From the IMG/VR virus record IMGVR_UViG_3300035670_000065, positions 47,993 through 111,992 of that record: DNA of 64,000 nt, one strand, 5' to 3'. Shown here one piece after another: positions 29,191 to 36,456 of the stretch. The stretch is from a virus. The notes beneath the pieces are model-generated. The model was not told where the DNA came from. It saw only the letters and a program-made list of their open reading frames with translations, and did no database searches. The first letter of the stretch is position 1; each line of letters begins with the position of its first letter. The position numbers were made by a program, and so were the translations under genes.

Positions 29191-29663
29191 TCTTTCGGCG
29201 CTAAAAGTTTTGCTATAAGGCTACCATACTTGGTGCCGTCCCCGCCAAACTCATTCATTTGAACATTTACCTGAGTCTGGACTTTGTTTCCTTGTTTTAT
29301 CTTCTCTAATTGAATCTCCCGGTCTAAGATATCCATTGACATCTTGTGAGACATCTGTAGTAAATCTGCGATATCCTTTGACGATCCGACCTCAGCCTCA
29401 TCTAACTCTTCAAGCTTTTTCTGGATGAGTAAATCCATGACTTGTCGCATTCTAAAGCGATTGTTGAACCCTATGTCAGCGAACACGGAATTAATGTACG
29501 CTCGCACTTCAGGGCGCTCTAGGATCTCTGCGATGTGATCTTTAGGGTAACCTAAAGCATCTGATACTTTTTGGATCGAATTACATCCAAGATATTCATT
29601 TGCGACCTCTAACCCCTCAGGGGAGATCTGTACTGCTTGGGCTGGAGAGGCTACTGGTAACAT
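29187..29663 (-). CDS. terS: Terminase small subunit
   Basis: 158 residues. A helix-turn-helix-like N-terminus (SIQKVSDALGYPKDHIAEIL) is followed by helices (MRQVMDLLIQKKLEEL) and a C-terminal oligomerisation region. It is the first gene of the late operon, behind tandem promoters, as expected for the DNA-recognition subunit of the packaging motor. Confidence 0.8.
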   Translation of the reverse strand: MLPVASPAQAVQISPEGLEVANEYLGCNSIQKVSDALGYPKDHIAEILERPEVRAYINSVFADIGFNNRFRMRQVMDLLIQKKLEELDEAEVGSSKDIADLLQMSHKMSMDILDREIQLEKIKQGNKVQTQVNVQMNEFGGDGTKYGSLIAKLLAPKE

Positions 29664-29692
29664 AATAGGATAAAAGTTGTGGCAATGATGAT

Positions 29693-29721
29693 ATTATAGC
29701 AGGTTTAGGGAATGTTGTCAA
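29693..29721 (-). promoter_or_regulatory. Promoter of terminase operon, proximal
   Basis: Minus strand TTGACA (29716-29721), 17 bp, TATAAT (29693-29698), 30 bp upstream of the small terminase start. Confidence 0.9.
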
Positions 29722-29753
29722 GTGTGAAAATTTTGGATGGGTGTGGACACGAT

Positions 29754-29856
29754 GCTACACCTTAGGGTCGATAGCGAAAAAACCAAAATATTTTCTCTGC
29801 GTGCTACACTTGTTACACCTTAGGGTCAGTCGAAAAATCTCATAATATTTTCTCTG
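29754..29856 (-). repeat. Direct repeat in late-operon leader
   Basis: Two imperfect copies (29754-29799 and 29811-29856) of about 45 bp, each with CACCTTAGGGTC, a CGAAAAA tract and AATATTTTCTCTG. Each holds one GACCCTAA motif. They lie in the 421-bp gene-free stretch between the distal and proximal terminase promoters and could be operators. Confidence 0.7.
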
Positions 29857-29906
29857 GGGGTGGGCCCTGCTGTTGTAGGAAAACAACAAGTCTACTAACC
29901 CCCTCT

Positions 29907-29936
29907 ATTATAGCACACTTCCTTCTCACGTGTCAA
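29907..29936 (-). promoter_or_regulatory. Promoter of terminase operon, distal
   Basis: Minus strand TTGACA (29931-29936), 18 bp, TATAAT (29907-29912). Transcripts would pass through the GACCCTAA-bearing direct repeats before the small terminase. Confidence 0.8.
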
Positions 29937-29996
29937 ATCAAATTTTCTTATGTATATAATAAACTTTCCTTATATGCCTGGAGCATACCCTGGCCC

Positions 29997-30051
29997 TGTT
30001 ACAATTTGTTACAATTAGATGCTTGCATTGCGATGCGAATCGGAGCATAAT
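29997..30051 (+). promoter_or_regulatory. Cassette promoter 1 with TGTTACA pair
   Basis: TGTTACA at 29997 and 30007 (10-bp spacing), then TTGCAT (30023-30028), 17 bp, CATAAT (30046-30051). The same arrangement precedes three later promoters. Confidence 0.8.
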
Positions 30052-30084
30052 AGCTTCATTGGATGACTAACGAGGTAACACGAA

Positions 30085-30210
30085 ATGACACAGAAACTGT
30101 TTAACGCATACGCAACAAAGCATGGCATCTTCACCGCTATCTCGTTGTTCCATGTGCTCACGCAAGACAAGGCTCTCATCAAGAATTTGGTTACAGAATT
30201 TCGCACTTGA
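30085..30210 (+). CDS. Small hypothetical early protein
   Basis: 41 residues, starting MTQKLFNAYATKHGIFTAIS, behind AACGAGGTAACACGA. First gene of the rightward early cassettes. Not recognised. It ends inside the -35 box of the next promoter. Confidence 0.6.
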   Translation: MTQKLFNAYATKHGIFTAISLFHVLTQDKALIKNLVTEFRT

Positions 30211-30235
30211 TTTTGTTGTTTAACTGATTTATAAT
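30207..30235 (+). promoter_or_regulatory. Promoter for paralogue A
   Basis: TTGATT (30207-30212), 17 bp, TATAAT (30230-30235). Confidence 0.85.
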
Positions 30236-30265
30236 AGATTCTTACACACTACGAAAGGAAACAAA

Positions 30266-30610
30266 ATGACTACCAAAACCGTGAATTACACTCCTGAGCA
30301 AACTGCTGCCGTTGTTGCTGATTACCAAGCAGGCGTGAGCGTTGAGCAAATTGCTGTTGCTGTGGGCAAGAGCGTGCGAAGCGTGGTTGCGAAACTGTCA
30401 CGTGAGGGCGTATATGCCAAGAAGGTATATACTACGAAGAACGGTGATGCCGTTGTCAAGAAGGACGCACTAGCGTCTGAGCTGATGCTGTTGGTCGGTC
30501 TGACCGAGGCCGAGGCCGATAGCTTGGCTAAGGCTAACAAGACAGCGTTGGCTAAGATCGTGGCCGTTGTCAAGGCTAACGTGGTGAGCGATGCTAATGA
30601 CGTAAGCTAA
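30266..30610 (+). CDS. Small DNA-binding-like protein, paralogue A
   Basis: 114 residues. Residues 5-50 (YTPEQTAAVVADYQAG, then IAVAVGKSVRSVVAKLSREG) look like a helix-turn-helix with a basic recognition helix. The C-terminal half is helical and Ala-rich. The same architecture occurs at 34902, 36866, 37306 (minus) and 62603. GC content is higher than in its surroundings and the ribosome site GAAAGGAAACA is good, suggesting strong expression. A nucleoid or transcription role is inferred. Confidence 0.75.
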   Translation: MTTKTVNYTPEQTAAVVADYQAGVSVEQIAVAVGKSVRSVVAKLSREGVYAKKVYTTKNGDAVVKKDALASELMLLVGLTEAEADSLAKANKTALAKIVAVVKANVVSDANDVS

Positions 30611-30615
30611 TAGCA

Positions 30616-30655
30616 TAACATTATGCCGATGGCGTAAGCTGTCGGCATAATGTTA
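30616..30655 (+). other. Strong hairpin after paralogue A
   Basis: Near-perfect inverted repeat (TAACATTATGCCGA / TCGGCATAATGTTA) 5 bp after the gene. No T tract, so it probably protects the mRNA 3' end or works with the following hairpin repeat. Confidence 0.6.
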
Positions 30656-30673
30656 GCATTATGTGAAGCGAAT

Positions 30674-30743
30674 AAAAAAGGCCTTATAAATCAAGGACTT
30701 AGGCCAGGGGCCTGGCTAACCTATTGATTTATAAGGCTTTTTT
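30674..30743. repeat. Hairpin repeat R1
   Basis: About 20-bp arms (poly-A, GCCTTATAAATCAA and its complement with poly-T) around a GC-rich core AGGCCAGGGGCCTGG. Bidirectional terminator structure. Copies R2-R5 follow at 31795, 33506, 34580 and 35735. Confidence 0.85.
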
Positions 30744-30772
30744 GGGTGTTGTAAAAATACCACAGGCGCGCC

Positions 30773-30801
30773 ATTATACCACATCCCCCTAGGGATGTCA
30801 A
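30773..30801 (-). promoter_or_regulatory. Minus-strand promoter facing hairpin R1
   Basis: TTGACA (30796-30801), 17 bp, TATAAT (30773-30778) on the minus strand. The only thing downstream before a terminator is R1, so the product would be a short RNA of about 90 nt. Confidence 0.75.
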
Positions 30802-30838
30802 ATAGAATGTTTTTATAATCAGCATAAGGTGAGCTTAT

Positions 30839-30872
30839 ATGCTGTTAGCATACTAGCCTATGCTAACAGCAT
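30839..30872. promoter_or_regulatory. Palindrome upstream of cassette promoter 2
   Basis: ATGCTGTTAGCA and its complement separated by about 10 bp, preceded by CATAAGGTGAGCTTAT. Similar CATAAGC/GCTTATG palindromes occur at 31898 and 31978. Candidate operators. Confidence 0.6.
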
Positions 30873-30901
30873 AATGACACGAGCATACCCTGGCCGATTC
30901 C

Positions 30902-30956
30902 TGTTACATCTTGTTACAATTAGGCGCTTGCATTTCCTGGGCGATGAGAGCATAAT
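30902..30956 (+). promoter_or_regulatory. Cassette promoter 2 with TGTTACA pair
   Basis: TGTTACA at 30902 and 30912, then TTGCAT (30928-30933), 17 bp, CATAAT (30951-30956). Confidence 0.8.
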
Positions 30957-30990
30957 ACATTCATTGGATAAATGAATGAAAGGAAACAAA

Positions 30991-31122
30991 ATGTTCGGAA
31001 GCACTTTTAACAGCAATTACATCATCGCGATGATGGACGTTTATTTCGAATCCGTAGAAGATACTAATCTCGGAATGGAAGAAACTGTTTATATTCTTTT
31101 TAGCATGGGATGCGAGATCTAA
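30991..31122 (+). CDS. Small acidic hypothetical protein
   Basis: 43 residues, starting MFGSTFNSNYIIAMMDVYF, behind AAAGGAAACAAA. First gene of cassette 2. Not recognised. Confidence 0.6.
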   Translation: MFGSTFNSNYIIAMMDVYFESVEDTNLGMEETVYILFSMGCEI

Positions 31123-31124
31123 TC

Positions 31125-31301
31125 ATGTTTAACATTATTCTTACCGATACTTATAACGACTATTCAAAGACGGTTTTCCGTTCTAATTCGCGTGAAATGG
31201 CAATTCAGATTCGCGATGAAATGAATCGCTTGAATGCTGAGGCTGCCCGCTTGACTGGTCGCGCTATCCGTTATGCTTATTCGATTCTTCAGGTAAAATA
31301 A
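31125..31301 (+). CDS. Small hypothetical protein
   Basis: 58 residues from the ATG at 31125, 2 bp after the previous stop (MFNIILTDTYNDYSK). An Arg-rich C-terminal helix contains AARLTGRAIRYAY. Not recognised. It is translationally coupled to both neighbours. Confidence 0.65.
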   Translation: MFNIILTDTYNDYSKTVFRSNSREMAIQIRDEMNRLNAEAARLTGRAIRYAYSILQVK

Positions 31302-31302
31302 A

Positions 31303-31686
31303 ATGGCTAAATATGATACCGTTAAATTGCAGCGCATCGCGGAAACGTGGGCGATGGAATGGTGGAAGGCTGCGCGTAAAATATGGGGTGATAATATCGG
31401 CGCAATGCCTGCAATTAGAATGAATCCGCGTTTAACTGCTACGGGCGGGCGTGCATTCCTAGATCATAACTATTGCGATTTTTCATGTTATCTCATGGAA
31501 CGGGAACCGGACTATTATAAATCAAATACTATTCCGCATGAATTGGCGCATCATATTGCATGGCGTTTATATAAAGATAATGGACACGGCAAGGCATGGA
31601 AGGACGTTTCTAAAATGTTATATGGCGATGATAATCGCTGTCACTCCATGGGAACAAAATACCATCATCAAAAGGCGGGTAAATAA
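31303..31686 (+). CDS. SprT-like zinc metalloprotease
   Basis: 127 residues. TIPHELAHHIAW gives the HExxH zinc site, and NGHGKAWKDVSK is the typical following SprT segment. Eukaryotic SPRTN homologues cleave DNA-protein crosslinks. The role in this phage is unknown. A second, divergent SprT-like gene lies at 34152. Confidence 0.8.
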   Translation: MAKYDTVKLQRIAETWAMEWWKAARKIWGDNIGAMPAIRMNPRLTATGGRAFLDHNYCDFSCYLMEREPDYYKSNTIPHELAHHIAWRLYKDNGHGKAWKDVSKMLYGDDNRCHSMGTKYHHQKAGK

Positions 31687-31687
31687 T

Positions 31688-31768
31688 ATGCTTGGGCTAA
31701 TAATGTTTATTTCAATTATGATACTTATCAATGCCGTATTATTGGAAATATATTACGACGATGACTAG
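31688..31768 (+). CDS. Tiny membrane peptide
   Basis: 26 residues. A single hydrophobic span (LGLIMFISIMILINAVLL) precedes an acidic tail (YYDDD). It starts 1 bp after the SprT-like stop. Function unknown. Confidence 0.5.
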   Translation: MLGLIMFISIMILINAVLLEIYYDDD

Positions 31769-31794
31769 GCAAGGAACGTGCCAGGAGCAATAAG

Positions 31795-31862
31795 AAAAAG
31801 GCCTTTAGAATCAAGGACTTACGGGGGCCCTGGCCTAAGCCTTTGATTTATAAGGCTTTTTT
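31795..31862. repeat. Hairpin repeat R2
   Basis: Same element as R1 with core ACGGGGGCCCTGGCC. Terminates cassette 2 and also faces minus promoter 31927-31955. Confidence 0.85.
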
Positions 31863-31926
31863 CTTGCACTTGTCATTATGAAATGTTTTTATGGGCACAT
31901 AAGCGCAGCTTATGGGGTGCGCCAAA

Positions 31927-31955
31927 ATTATACCACACTATTTGACCACGGTCAA
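31927..31955 (-). promoter_or_regulatory. Minus-strand promoter facing hairpin R2
   Basis: TTGACC (31950-31955), 17 bp, TATAAT (31927-31932) on the minus strand, about 65 bp from R2. Confidence 0.7.
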
Positions 31956-31998
31956 ATCAAATGTTTTTATGAAGGGCATAAGCCTGGCTTATGATGCT

Positions 31999-32072
31999 TG
32001 TTACAATTTGTTACAATTCCTGGGCGATTATTTTCAAAAAACGCTTGCATTCTTTTCTGGAAGGACTATAAT
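31999..32072 (+). promoter_or_regulatory. Cassette promoter 3 with TGTTACA pair
   Basis: TGTTACA at 31999 and 32009, then TTGCAT (32045-32050), 16 bp, TATAAT (32067-32072). A CATAAGCC/GGCTTATG palindrome lies just upstream. Confidence 0.85.
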
Positions 32073-32106
32073 TCTCTACATGGACACAACGAAAGGAAAC
32101 AGCAAG

Positions 32107-32571
32107 ATGATTAAAAAGGTTGAAATTTTCGACATGGATGGCACGATTGTTGATTCGACGCATCGCTATCGGACAATGCCATGTGGCACGAAAATTGATT
32201 TGCAATTCTGGCGTGATAATCAAGATAAGGCAATGGATGATAAACTGTTGCCGCTTGCGGATTACTATAAGGAATGCTTGGCAAATCCTAATGTTTATGT
32301 TATTATTGCGACTGCGCGTGTATTAAATGAACCGGATTATAAATTTATTAACGAAATTCTCGGAAAACCAGATTATATTATTTCTCGCAAACCCGATTCT
32401 AACATTTCTGGCGGGTTGCTTAAAATAAATGGATTGGCTAAATTCTTTAATCTTCGCAATTTCAAAAACGCAACATTCACTTTTTATGAGGATAATGTAA
32501 GCTACTTAAAAGCGGTTTGCGATAAATTCAATATAAACGGCGTATATTGTCCGTCGAAACAGGGGCACTAA
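32107..32571 (+). CDS. HAD-superfamily phosphatase
   Basis: 154 residues from the ATG at 32107 behind CGAAAGGAAACAGCAAG. Motif I FDMDGTIVDSTHRYR (nucleophile Asp), motif II region VIIATARV, later Lys-rich helix and FYEDNVSYL. It resembles small phage phosphatases related to the polynucleotide kinase 3'-phosphatase domain. Substrate unproven. Confidence 0.75.
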   Translation: MIKKVEIFDMDGTIVDSTHRYRTMPCGTKIDLQFWRDNQDKAMDDKLLPLADYYKECLANPNVYVIIATARVLNEPDYKFINEILGKPDYIISRKPDSNISGGLLKINGLAKFFNLRNFKNATFTFYEDNVSYLKAVCDKFNINGVYCPSKQGH

Positions 32572-32572
32572 A

Positions 32573-32671
32573 ATGATAGAAAAGATTTTCAATTTTGTAT
32601 CAATAATCGTTATTTTTCTGTTTATTACGATTGTTCCCTATGCTTGCACTACTAAAATAGTTAATCTGTAA
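32573..32671 (+). CDS. Tiny membrane peptide
   Basis: 32 residues. A hydrophobic span (FVSIIVIFLFITIVPYA) with a Cys just after it. It starts 1 bp after the HAD gene. Function unknown. Confidence 0.5.
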   Translation: MIEKIFNFVSIIVIFLFITIVPYACTTKIVNL

Positions 32672-32719
32672 TTAAACGCGATAATCCGGCGATTCCGGTA
32701 TTAAATAAAGGGTAATAAA

Positions 32720-33415
32720 ATGAGCAAAAAACAATTTTTTCTAATCGTTGATACTGAAACCACAATTACAGATAAGGTTTTTGATTTTGGCGCAATTGTT
32801 GCAGATCGCAATGGTAATATCGTGGCGCAATGCGCGGTTATCGTTTCGGATTTTATGGGCGATGAATTGTTTTATGATGCAAAAGATAATGGTTTTTGGG
32901 GTAAAAAGGCTGCCGTTGAACGTAAAATTAAATATGATGCAATGGTTAAATCCGGTGCTCGGATGGTTGCATCTGCTAATGCTGTGAATCGTTGGCTTGA
33001 AAAAGTTGCTGCAAAATATAATCCTACTCTCACGGCTTATAATCTTGCATTTGATCGCAATAAATGCGCGAATACTGGAATTGATTTAACCATGTTCTCG
33101 AATTCTTTTTGTTTGTGGCATTTGTCTTGCGCGGTATTTGCTAAGACTAAGGGTTATCGTCAATTTGTTTTGAATAATCATTATTTTGGTAATCGTACCG
33201 ATAAGGGCAATATGACTTATAAAACAAATGCTGAAGTTATGGCGCATTATGTTATCGGACAATTTAGCGAAGAACCGCATACAGCATTAGAAGACGCACA
33301 ATTTTATGAATTGCCAATTTTGGTTTCTATTCTAAAGAAACGCGATTATAAAGATAAAATCGGTCAAGCTTATAATTGGAAAGATTACCAATTAAAAGAT
33401 AATTTCACGGCTTAA
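32720..33415 (+). CDS. DnaQ-like 3'-5' exonuclease
   Basis: 231 residues. Exo I motif LIVDTETTITD, Exo II-like AYNLAFDRNK, Exo III HTALEDAQFYE with HxAxxD spacing, so the DEDDh catalytic set is complete. Stand-alone enzymes of this type degrade host or nicked DNA, or trim RNA. A strong hairpin follows at 33425-33453. Confidence 0.85.
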   Translation: MSKKQFFLIVDTETTITDKVFDFGAIVADRNGNIVAQCAVIVSDFMGDELFYDAKDNGFWGKKAAVERKIKYDAMVKSGARMVASANAVNRWLEKVAAKYNPTLTAYNLAFDRNKCANTGIDLTMFSNSFCLWHLSCAVFAKTKGYRQFVLNNHYFGNRTDKGNMTYKTNAEVMAHYVIGQFSEEPHTALEDAQFYELPILVSILKKRDYKDKIGQAYNWKDYQLKDNFTA

Positions 33416-33424
33416 TAAGCCGTT

Positions 33425-33453
33425 ATAATAGCCGGATTATATCCGGCTATTAT
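33425..33453 (+). terminator. Hairpin terminator after exonuclease gene
   Basis: Perfect 13-bp inverted repeat ATAATAGCCGGAT / ATCCGGCTATTAT with a 3-bp loop and a short T-rich tail. Confidence 0.65.
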
Positions 33454-33465
33454 TTCGCCCAGGCC

Positions 33466-33482
33466 TGTTACAATTTGTTACA
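33466..33482 (+). promoter_or_regulatory. TGTTACA pair without promoter
   Basis: TGTTACA at 33466 and 33476, directly before R3 and with no promoter in between. Probably a remnant or a spare operator from cassette duplication. Confidence 0.6.
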
Positions 33483-33505
33483 ATTTTTCTATGCTCCCAG
33501 CATCG

Positions 33506-33573
33506 AAAAAACCCTTTAAAATCAAGGACTTAGGCCAGGGCCTGGCTAACTCATTGATTTTAAAGGCTTTTTT
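33506..33573. repeat. Hairpin repeat R3
   Basis: Most symmetrical copy: arms of about 19 bp (CTTTAAAATCAA and its complement) with core TTAGGCCAGGGCCTGG. Confidence 0.85.
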
Positions 33574-33601
33574 CGGGTGGTGGCTGGCACGGTTATTGCT
33601 C

Positions 33602-33675
33602 TGTTACATCTTGTTACAATTCCTGGGGCGTATCATGCAAAAAATGCTTGACTTCGCTATCCGTGGGCGTATAAT
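33602..33675 (+). promoter_or_regulatory. Cassette promoter 4 with TGTTACA pair
   Basis: TGTTACA at 33602 and 33612, then TTGACT (33648-33653), 16 bp, TATAAT (33670-33675). Confidence 0.85.
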
Positions 33676-33709
33676 TCACTACATGGACAAACAACAAGGA
33701 AACAGCAAA

Positions 33710-33826
33710 ATGAACAACGACAAAATTTATATCTACAACCGCGAATGGAAATGCGTGAATAATGCACTGGCTGCGTTTATTCTAATAAAGGTTTCGGGTT
33801 ACACTCTCATGGCTAAAGGTAAATAA
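33710..33826 (+). CDS. Small hypothetical protein
   Basis: 38 residues from the ATG at 33710 (MNNDKIYIYNREWKCVNNAL) behind AAGGAAACAGC. Not recognised. First gene of a four-gene cassette. Confidence 0.6.
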   Translation: MNNDKIYIYNREWKCVNNALAAFILIKVSGYTLMAKGK

Positions 33827-33828
33827 TA

Positions 33829-34038
33829 ATGATTAAATGGATTGGAACAATTGCGGGAATTATCGGTTCCCTATTGGTTGCGATGAATAACGGTTTGCAG
33901 TTTATCGGATATTCTGCTTTCCTGATTGGTGCGGTATCGTGGCTAATCGCTTCTATTCAAAATAAGGATAAAGCGGGAATCGCACAATGGGGATTTTTTA
34001 CTGCCGTAAATATTATGGGGATTATAAATTATGTTTGA
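33829..34038 (+). CDS. Small membrane protein
   Basis: 69 residues with two to three hydrophobic spans (IGTIAGIIGSLLVAM, YSAFLIGAVSWLIA, GFFTAVNIMGIINYV), the pattern of small sugar-transporter-like membrane proteins. Starts 2 bp after the previous stop. Function unknown. Confidence 0.65.
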   Translation: MIKWIGTIAGIIGSLLVAMNNGLQFIGYSAFLIGAVSWLIASIQNKDKAGIAQWGFFTAVNIMGIINYV

Positions 34039-34168
34039 TTTGGTCGATGAAATGATGGGGGAAGAATTGGTTGATTTTGAAACTTTGGAATCTGCCGGAT
34101 TAGAAGATTCTTATTGCGGGGATACTGTTCCCGCTGCACAAAAGGCATATTATGATGATGAACAATAA
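34031..34168 (+). CDS. Small acidic hypothetical protein
   Basis: 45 residues, strongly acidic (MFDLVDEMMGEELVDF). Overlaps the membrane protein by 8 bp and the next gene by 17 bp, a typical compact phage arrangement. Not recognised. Confidence 0.55.
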   Translation: MFDLVDEMMGEELVDFETLESAGLEDSYCGDTVPAAQKAYYDDEQ

Positions 34169-34496
34169 AGAATTAGAGGTTTTAGATTTTGCTTATGACT
34201 TCTGCAATATGATGAAATGGGAATTACCAATCGAACGCGTTAGAATAACCAAAATGATGCGTTATAAGGGATTATGCACAAATGACGGCGAGCGCATTTA
34301 TCTGGTATTATCCGAAACGACTAACGAAGATAATAAAGACTTTTTCGCTACGCTAATTCATGAGTTAATCCATGCGAAATTGATTATGACAAAGCACTGG
34401 AAAAAGGCGCATAAACATGGTAAATTGTTTAAGCGAATAGCTAAGAAAATCGAAAAGAAAACAAATGGATTTTATACTGTAAAGGAAATAATATAA
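34152..34496 (+). CDS. SprT-like zinc metalloprotease 2
   Basis: 114 residues. FATLIHELIHAKL provides HExxH and HKHGKLFKRIAKKI the downstream His-rich SprT segment. Only distantly similar to the gene at 31303. A terminator follows immediately. Confidence 0.7.
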   Translation: MMMNNKELEVLDFAYDFCNMMKWELPIERVRITKMMRYKGLCTNDGERIYLVLSETTNEDNKDFFATLIHELIHAKLIMTKHWKKAHKHGKLFKRIAKKIEKKTNGFYTVKEII

Positions 34497-34516
34497 CCGC
34501 CGAAAGGCGGTTTTTT
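34497..34516 (+). terminator. Intrinsic terminator
   Basis: CCGCC-GAAA-GGCGG followed by six T. An almost identical terminator lies at 35626. Confidence 0.9.
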
Positions 34517-34579
34517 ATTGCCATATAATCCAGGCTGGCACGATTCTTGCGCCGAAATTTTCGTGCCAGGCAGGGCCAG

Positions 34580-34650
34580 AAAAAAGCCTTTAAAATCAAG
34601 GACTTAGGCGGGCCCCTGGCGTAAGTCATTGATTACAAAGGGAATTTTTA
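34580..34650. repeat. Hairpin repeat R4
   Basis: Left arm intact, right arm degenerate (GATTACAAAGGGAATTTTTA), core GGCGGGCCCCTGGC. Confidence 0.75.
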
Positions 34651-34758
34651 GGTGCTCGTCATAATATGCCTGGAGGATGCTTTAGGTTTCAAGTAATGAT
34701 GGAGGCATTATGCACATGGGATACTTGACATTTCAAATAAGACCTGGGCATCCTGTTC

Positions 34759-34832
34759 TGTTACATCCTGTTACACTTCCTGGCGCACAATGTTGAAAAA
34801 ACGCTTGCAATATTTTTGGAAGGGCGTATAAT
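34759..34832 (+). promoter_or_regulatory. Cassette promoter 5 with TGTTACA pair
   Basis: TGTTACA at 34759 and 34769, then TTGCAA (34805-34810), 16 bp, TATAAT (34827-34832). Confidence 0.85.
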
Positions 34833-34901
34833 TCTTTACATCGGATGATGAACTGACCTAGCGAAACCCGATACTCTCAATCAGGTCAAGGAGAATCAAA
34901 A

Positions 34902-35258
34902 ATGGCTGCTAAAACGACTGTTGCGAACTACTCGGACGATCAAGTTGCCCGCATCGAACAAGCTGCGGTTGCGGCTGGTGGCAAAATCAATGCCGCTGTT
35001 GCTGAAATGCTTGCGGTTGAAATGGCGAAATCGGTTCGCTCACTGGTTGCGAAAGCCTCGCGTATGGGCCTCTACGCTGCGAAAACCTACGTTCGCAAGG
35101 ATGATACTCCGGTTCAGAAAAAGGATGAGTTTGCGACTGCGATTGGTAACATTCTTCGTCTGAGCGAAGCTGATACCGACTCGCTTGCGAAAGCTAATCG
35201 CAAGGGGCTGCAGGCGATATTTAACGCCCTTGCGAATTCAACTCCGATTGACGGCTAA
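34902..35258 (+). CDS. Small DNA-binding-like protein, paralogue B
   Basis: 118 residues. Same layout as paralogue A: YSDDQVARIEQAAVAA, MAKSVRSLVAKASRMGLY, KKDEFATAIGNIL, then SLAKANRKGLQAI. High GC and a good ribosome site (AGGAGAATCAAAA). Likely abundant DNA-associated protein. Function inferred only. Confidence 0.75.
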   Translation: MAAKTTVANYSDDQVARIEQAAVAAGGKINAAVAEMLAVEMAKSVRSLVAKASRMGLYAAKTYVRKDDTPVQKKDEFATAIGNILRLSEADTDSLAKANRKGLQAIFNALANSTPIDG

Positions 35259-35319
35259 TCGGTAAAAGGTTTGCCGGATTACCTTGGAAATCCGGCTTAT
35301 TCTAATAAGGGATTATATT

Positions 35320-35520
35320 ATGATGCGACTGACTCTTGATTATTCTGATTTTGGCGTCGATTCGATTGTAGATAGCGAATCGGTTATTGTTGAGAAACTC
35401 GAAAAGAAACTCGAAGATGAATTCTGTAATTGGGATATTGATATGGCTTTTGATTGGGATACTCTGCAACTCGATCACGTTAATGGTTATATTGAAATCG
35501 GGTTTTCCGAATTTAACTAA
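35320..35520 (+). CDS. Small acidic hypothetical protein
   Basis: 66 residues from the ATG at 35320 (MMRLTLDYSDFGVDSIV), rich in Asp and Glu. Not recognised. The preceding AAGGGATTATATT acts as ribosome site. Confidence 0.6.
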   Translation: MMRLTLDYSDFGVDSIVDSESVIVEKLEKKLEDEFCNWDIDMAFDWDTLQLDHVNGYIEIGFSEFN

Positions 35521-35529
35521 GGGGATACA

Positions 35530-35625
35530 ATGAGCGAATATGATACCTATATGATGATTGAAGAATACGTCTGGTTTATTCAATTTATACTCCAGATGCT
35601 AGGATTAGATATTGAATTCTTTTAA
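35530..35625 (+). CDS. Tiny hypothetical protein
   Basis: 31 residues (MSEYDTYMMIEEYVWFIQFI), amphipathic or membrane-associated helix, behind AAGGGGATACA. A terminator begins at its stop codon. Confidence 0.5.
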   Translation: MSEYDTYMMIEEYVWFIQFILQMLGLDIEFF

Positions 35626-35644
35626 CCGCCGAAAGGCGGTTTTT
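35626..35644 (+). terminator. Intrinsic terminator
   Basis: CCGCC-GAAA-GGCGG followed by TTTTT. Confidence 0.9.
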
Positions 35645-35659
35645 ATTTGTCTGGGCAAC

Positions 35660-35717
35660 TCTTATATAAGACATAAGAACTCTTATATAAGACCTGTCTT
35701 ATGTCTTATATAAGACC
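35660..35717. promoter_or_regulatory. CTTATATAAG palindrome cluster
   Basis: Three CTTATATAAGAC units, two in direct and one in mirrored context around CATAAGA/TCTTATG. No promoter follows nearby on the plus strand. Looks like a multi-site operator. Confidence 0.55.
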
Positions 35718-35734
35718 CAGGAGCCTCACTAACG

Positions 35735-35805
35735 AAAAAAGCCTTTAAAATCAAGGACTTAGCCCAGGGCCCCCATAACCTATTGATTTGTCAAGACTAT
35801 TTTTC
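35735..35805. repeat. Hairpin repeat R5
   Basis: Left arm intact, right arm altered to TTGATTTGTCAAGACTATTTTT, core AGCCCAGGGCCCCC. It faces the minus-strand promoters at 36037 and 36219. Confidence 0.7.
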
Positions 35806-36036
35806 GTAACCACCGGCCTCGGCGTGGAAGTGAGCACTCACTCCCGACCCTAAATTGTAGCAAGTTTCGTGCCACCGAAAAGAGGATAAACCTGTCCCAA
35901 TTTAGGGTCAATGTGTTGCGTGGAACCAACAGGTGTATGTTTCACGCAACACCGGAGGTGAGCACTCACTTCGCACCTGGCGCGGTGCGCCCCAGTGCAA
36001 AAACTTCAAGTGCAAAATCTCCATGGTTCTGCGCCC

Positions 36037-36066
36037 ATTATAGCAAGTGCAAAACCTCTGTGTCAA
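36037..36066 (-). promoter_or_regulatory. Minus-strand promoter
   Basis: TTGACA (36061-36066), 18 bp, TATAAT (36037-36042) on the minus strand, directed at R5 with no convincing gene between. Confidence 0.75.
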
Positions 36067-36218
36067 GATCAAATTTTTAAGCCCTGACCCTAAATTGAGC
36101 AAATACCTCCAGCCACAGCCCGCCTGCGCCGGCCGCCGCAAGTGCAAAAACTTCAGTGTGGCCGCTGCAACTTAGGGTCAGGGCTGTCAAGATTATTTTT
36201 TAAGAGCCACCTGCGCCC

Positions 36219-36248
36219 ATTATACTCCGGCACCTCCCCAATTGTCAA
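36219..36248 (-). promoter_or_regulatory. Minus-strand promoter
   Basis: TTGACA (36243-36248), 18 bp, TATAAT (36219-36224) on the minus strand. Shares the GCGCCCATTATA context with the promoter at 36037, so the pair arose by duplication. Confidence 0.75.
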
Positions 36249-36427
36249 GACAGGATTTCTGACCCTAAATTGGGCAAAGTCGAGCAGATTCGAGTAAAAG
36301 CGAGCATATTTGAGCAATTTGATGCAATTTGCGTTAATTTAGGGTCAGGACGTAGCAAATTGGACCACCAATAAAAAATCGGGGGTAGGCTACTTTGTAA
36401 GCAGTTACAACCTGCGTAATTTCCGTC

Positions 36428-36456
36428 TTGATTTAGAATCCTGGTCAGCGTATAAT
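36428..36456 (+). promoter_or_regulatory. Promoter
   Basis: TTGATT (36428-36433), 17 bp, TATAAT (36451-36456), about 120 bp upstream of the gene at 36571. Confidence 0.8.

Noticed and set aside
30674-35805. R1-R5 as miniature transposable elements
   Set aside because: No target duplications or transposase, and position at cassette ends with T tracts fits terminators.
35908-36147. 79-codon minus-strand frame behind promoter 36219
   Set aside because: Composition follows repeated GC-rich motifs, there is no ribosome site, and it overlaps several GACCCTAA sites.
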